Shown one piece after another: positions 53,401-54,231 of a stretch of 54,231 nt of DNA. Position 1 is the first letter of the stretch; each line of letters starts with the position of its first letter. The notes beneath the pieces are model-generated. The model was not told the DNA's origin. It saw only the letters and a program-made list of their open reading frames with translations, and did no database searches. The stretch is from Vibrio anguillarum (lineage in GTDB: Bacteria; Pseudomonadota; Gammaproteobacteria; Enterobacterales; Vibrionaceae), in NCBI RefSeq assembly GCF_001989995.2, contig NZ_JAHGUP010000052.1:1-54231 (forward strand), read 5' to 3'. Both the position numbers and the translations under genes were made by a program.

Positions 53401-54231
53401 CTAAACTCAATTTTCGCACCATAAGCTACCGTGTTAGGATCGAGTTTAATAACCAACTCTTCGGATGCAGAGCTGCCATCAGAAAACTTCCGAAAATCAA
53501 CTTCATTAGCAAGATTATGGTACGGAGAACCCTTACTACTAACGCCGATACCTTCGCTGTCACCATTAATATTTGCACTAACTAACGTGGATGATAAAGC
53601 TGAAGAGAATCCTTTTGCAGTAATAGTAAATTGACCACCGTCAATCGTGGTCCTATTACCACGGTAACTCGTTAGATCAAACTGGCCAGTTAACACATCA
53701 GGGATGTCAGTTGCTGTGGCAGCAACTGGATCCATCGCATGGTCGCTAGGTGCATCGTCTTCAATGATGATAGATAGTTTGCTTTCCGTTGTGGCTTGCC
53801 CATCTGAAACAAATACGCCGAGATCTAAACTCAGTGTATCTTCTTGGGAGCCATCTGGATGGTCGACAGGGTTGAGTAAAGTGACTGTATAGTTCCACTC
53901 GCCCTTGCCACTTGCATTAGGAGCAGTAAGCTCGATTTCAATAACGGATTTAGAATCACTCCCAGATGTAGAGCCTATGAGCTTGTGATTTTGAGCATCC
54001 CATTCCCAAACGACTTCCATACCTCCCGACGTGATGCCCTCCGGGCCCGAAAGAGTGATCTCTACGGAATCGCTATCTACATCATCAATTGTGATGGTGC
54101 CAGATGCCCTAATTGCGTCGCTTGTATCTGAGGATCCAATATCATCTTGAAGCCCACCAGATAAGCCTTCCTCGGAGAGAGGCGCAATGCTTGAGATTGC
54201 GATGCTTGGCGCGTCGTTCGCACCATTGATG
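50466..54231 (-). CDS. Large RTX adhesin with VCBS/T1SS-143 repeats and VWA domain (3' part)
   Basis: The frame is open to the right edge: about 70 codons continue past the first internal ATG (54020), so the N-terminus lies outside. Visible order: tandem Ig/VCBS-like T1SS-143 repeats, each ending in a ..IEDDAP.. motif (seen near 53740 and 52390); a domain at about 53060-53700 with no family called; another repeat; a von Willebrand A domain with MIDAS DVSGSM (about 52300) and [12 protein letters not shown]; then about eight calcium-binding GG.GND nonapeptides (50780-51000) and a C-terminal secretion region ([19 protein letters not shown]). Such proteins leave by a type I secretion system and serve adhesion and biofilm formation (LapA, FrhA, MpAFP type). 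Codon use looks like the host's. Confidence 0.92.
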   Translation of the reverse strand, partial: INGANDAPSIAISSIAPLSEEGLSGGLQDDIGSSDTSDAIRASGTITIDDVDSDSVEITLSGPEGITSGGMEVVWEWDAQNHKLIGSTSGSDSKSVIEIELTAPNASGKGEWNYTVTLLNPVDHPDGSQEDTLSLDLGVFVSDGQATTESKLSIIIEDDAPSDHAMDPVAATATDIPDVLTGQFDLTSYRGNRTTIDGGQFTITAKGFSSALSSTLVSANINGDSEGIGVSSKGSPYHNLANEVDFRKFSDGSSASEELVIKLDPNTVAYGAKIEFSKMFGGERESGIVEFWRDGKLIATQSFTSDENRGDYAKDFSVQQGGFDTMVIKATDNGNSFNHKDNSDFTVKNIEFLGSDAPQPIAYGSGVVEPQWGADGRGALQLVGLDESATLKTVTGSDITVGLVGANTLTGKDAEGHLVFKLEFTPTTGKWEFYQYQNIQSPLGDGDIDFQVKVTDADGDSAVLGFAVKPVSPPVIGELTLNVSEEGLQGGIADDASVTGSQDTTNQASVDGQLSLSNVTQLSIGLPSDQYTSNGVAITWSLSSDKQMLTGSANGNKVVEFALDDQGKVNSVLHAPIDHPDKAGEDHLAIEIPLEAKNAAGAIGTGVVTLVIEDDAPLARDILHVLESETKQGANVQLILDVSGSMAWEAGNGKTRLQVMKESAVQLLDQYQAIGQTQVQLLLFNATASPYHNGSSYWMTVEQAKNYIMGLTASGGTDYDHAIELAQNQWSGLGYGEPLSGASNVSYFLSDGVPEGYDWKNGVKNFNTIEKDELDSWVSHLQENKITSLAYGMGNNVPQGELDKVAYDGHLNVDTGSIVVSDVTQLPPILLQSVIQPIGGNILVPVDGYGMGADGGVIASITISDVTYLFDGQSISVMGTSSSLTHSFDPTTNTLSIYINDKHSLIIDLDDGSYQFFGATISSDTQLVFDYTLKDNDGDTSSSSLTFVVGHDIKAEGNSIDSIQLYDTTTSNQKVQWSTSGAGSSSVTYHDHVEKGLVVDVGDGGDYVYLGKGDDIIYLGDSHVDGLDNHTQAHLKEMAASDLLDRFGTGLDGSWLQDANNEDSALNIPGASNAYVDIAHGGGGDDRIFGQGGTDLLFGGSGNDHIYGGEGNDGLRGGTGNDILDGGAGNDVLIGGLGNDILTGGDGADIFKWVEMETATDRVTDFHRSEGDSLDFSDLFEDMTKDEITALLDGLGGADHQGVADDVSIRVTGNEHESHLTIVKSGQTLTVDFDGASAADITSSLMDNLNHLKD

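Noticed and set aside
1..54231. CRISPR arrays, tRNA or rRNA genes, insertion sequences with transposase
   Set aside because: None seen: no regularly spaced repeats, no cloverleaf or rRNA sequence noticed, no transposase-like product.

Overview
The window looks like the replication-terminus region of chromosome 1 of a Vibrio related to V. cholerae. Three things suggest this. First, gene order: matP–lonH–fabA–rmf–uup–rlmKL–zapC–pyrD, prc–proQ–msrC–letA–letB–rsmF and yccA–tusE–acyP–rlmI are blocks shared with gammaproteobacteria, here joined by Vibrio-type genes (NAD-glutamate dehydrogenase, DUF3466, DUF3634). Second, matP is present together with a perfect 13-bp matS site at 35353. Third, the left end carries Xer/dif-type attachment sites like those used by CTX-type filamentous phages at V. 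cholerae dif1. The species cannot be fixed from the sequence alone.

Left end (1–1743): the right part of a tandem array of very small elements that appear to use XerC/XerD recombination. Two divergent copies carry, in the same order, a long imperfect palindrome, a conserved box, a strong hairpin, a 21–26 aa hydrophobic micropeptide with a strong ribosome binding site, and an attP-like pair of inverted dif-like sites separated by about 90–110 nt. The complete unit (about 983 bp) adds one gene for a two-HTH DNA-binding protein in the position that rstR takes in CTX phage. No phage core genes (rstA, cep, zot) are present. This is the most unusual part of the window.

1744–14400: a secreted protein resembling the TolA C-terminal domain, DUF3634 and matP; lonH; fabA behind a promoter with adjoining FadR and FabR sites; rmf; and a tight operon rlmKL–glutaredoxin–uup–DUF3466 (GlyGly-CTERM), followed upstream by zapC and pyrD.

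14380–33900: NAD-glutamate dehydrogenase, DUF2835, pepN, an unknown exported protein, prc–proQ, msrC, a type I ABC exporter, the letA–letB lipid-transport pair and rsmF. Behind rsmF is a likely SdsR (RyeB) sRNA with a sigma-S type promoter.

34000–42700: cvfB, a membrane protein of unknown function, a DUF4442 protein, a PEP-synthase C-terminal-domain pseudoenzyme divergent from aroH, yajQ, a TPR-GGDEF gene broken by an in-frame amber codon, and a siroheme synthase with a truncated methyltransferase part.

42700–54231: the aapJQMP L-amino-acid ABC transporter with an internal terminator after aapJ, a YccA/BI-1 membrane protein, tusE, acyP, rlmI, and the 3' part of a very large RTX/VWA adhesin secreted by a type I system, which runs off the right edge.
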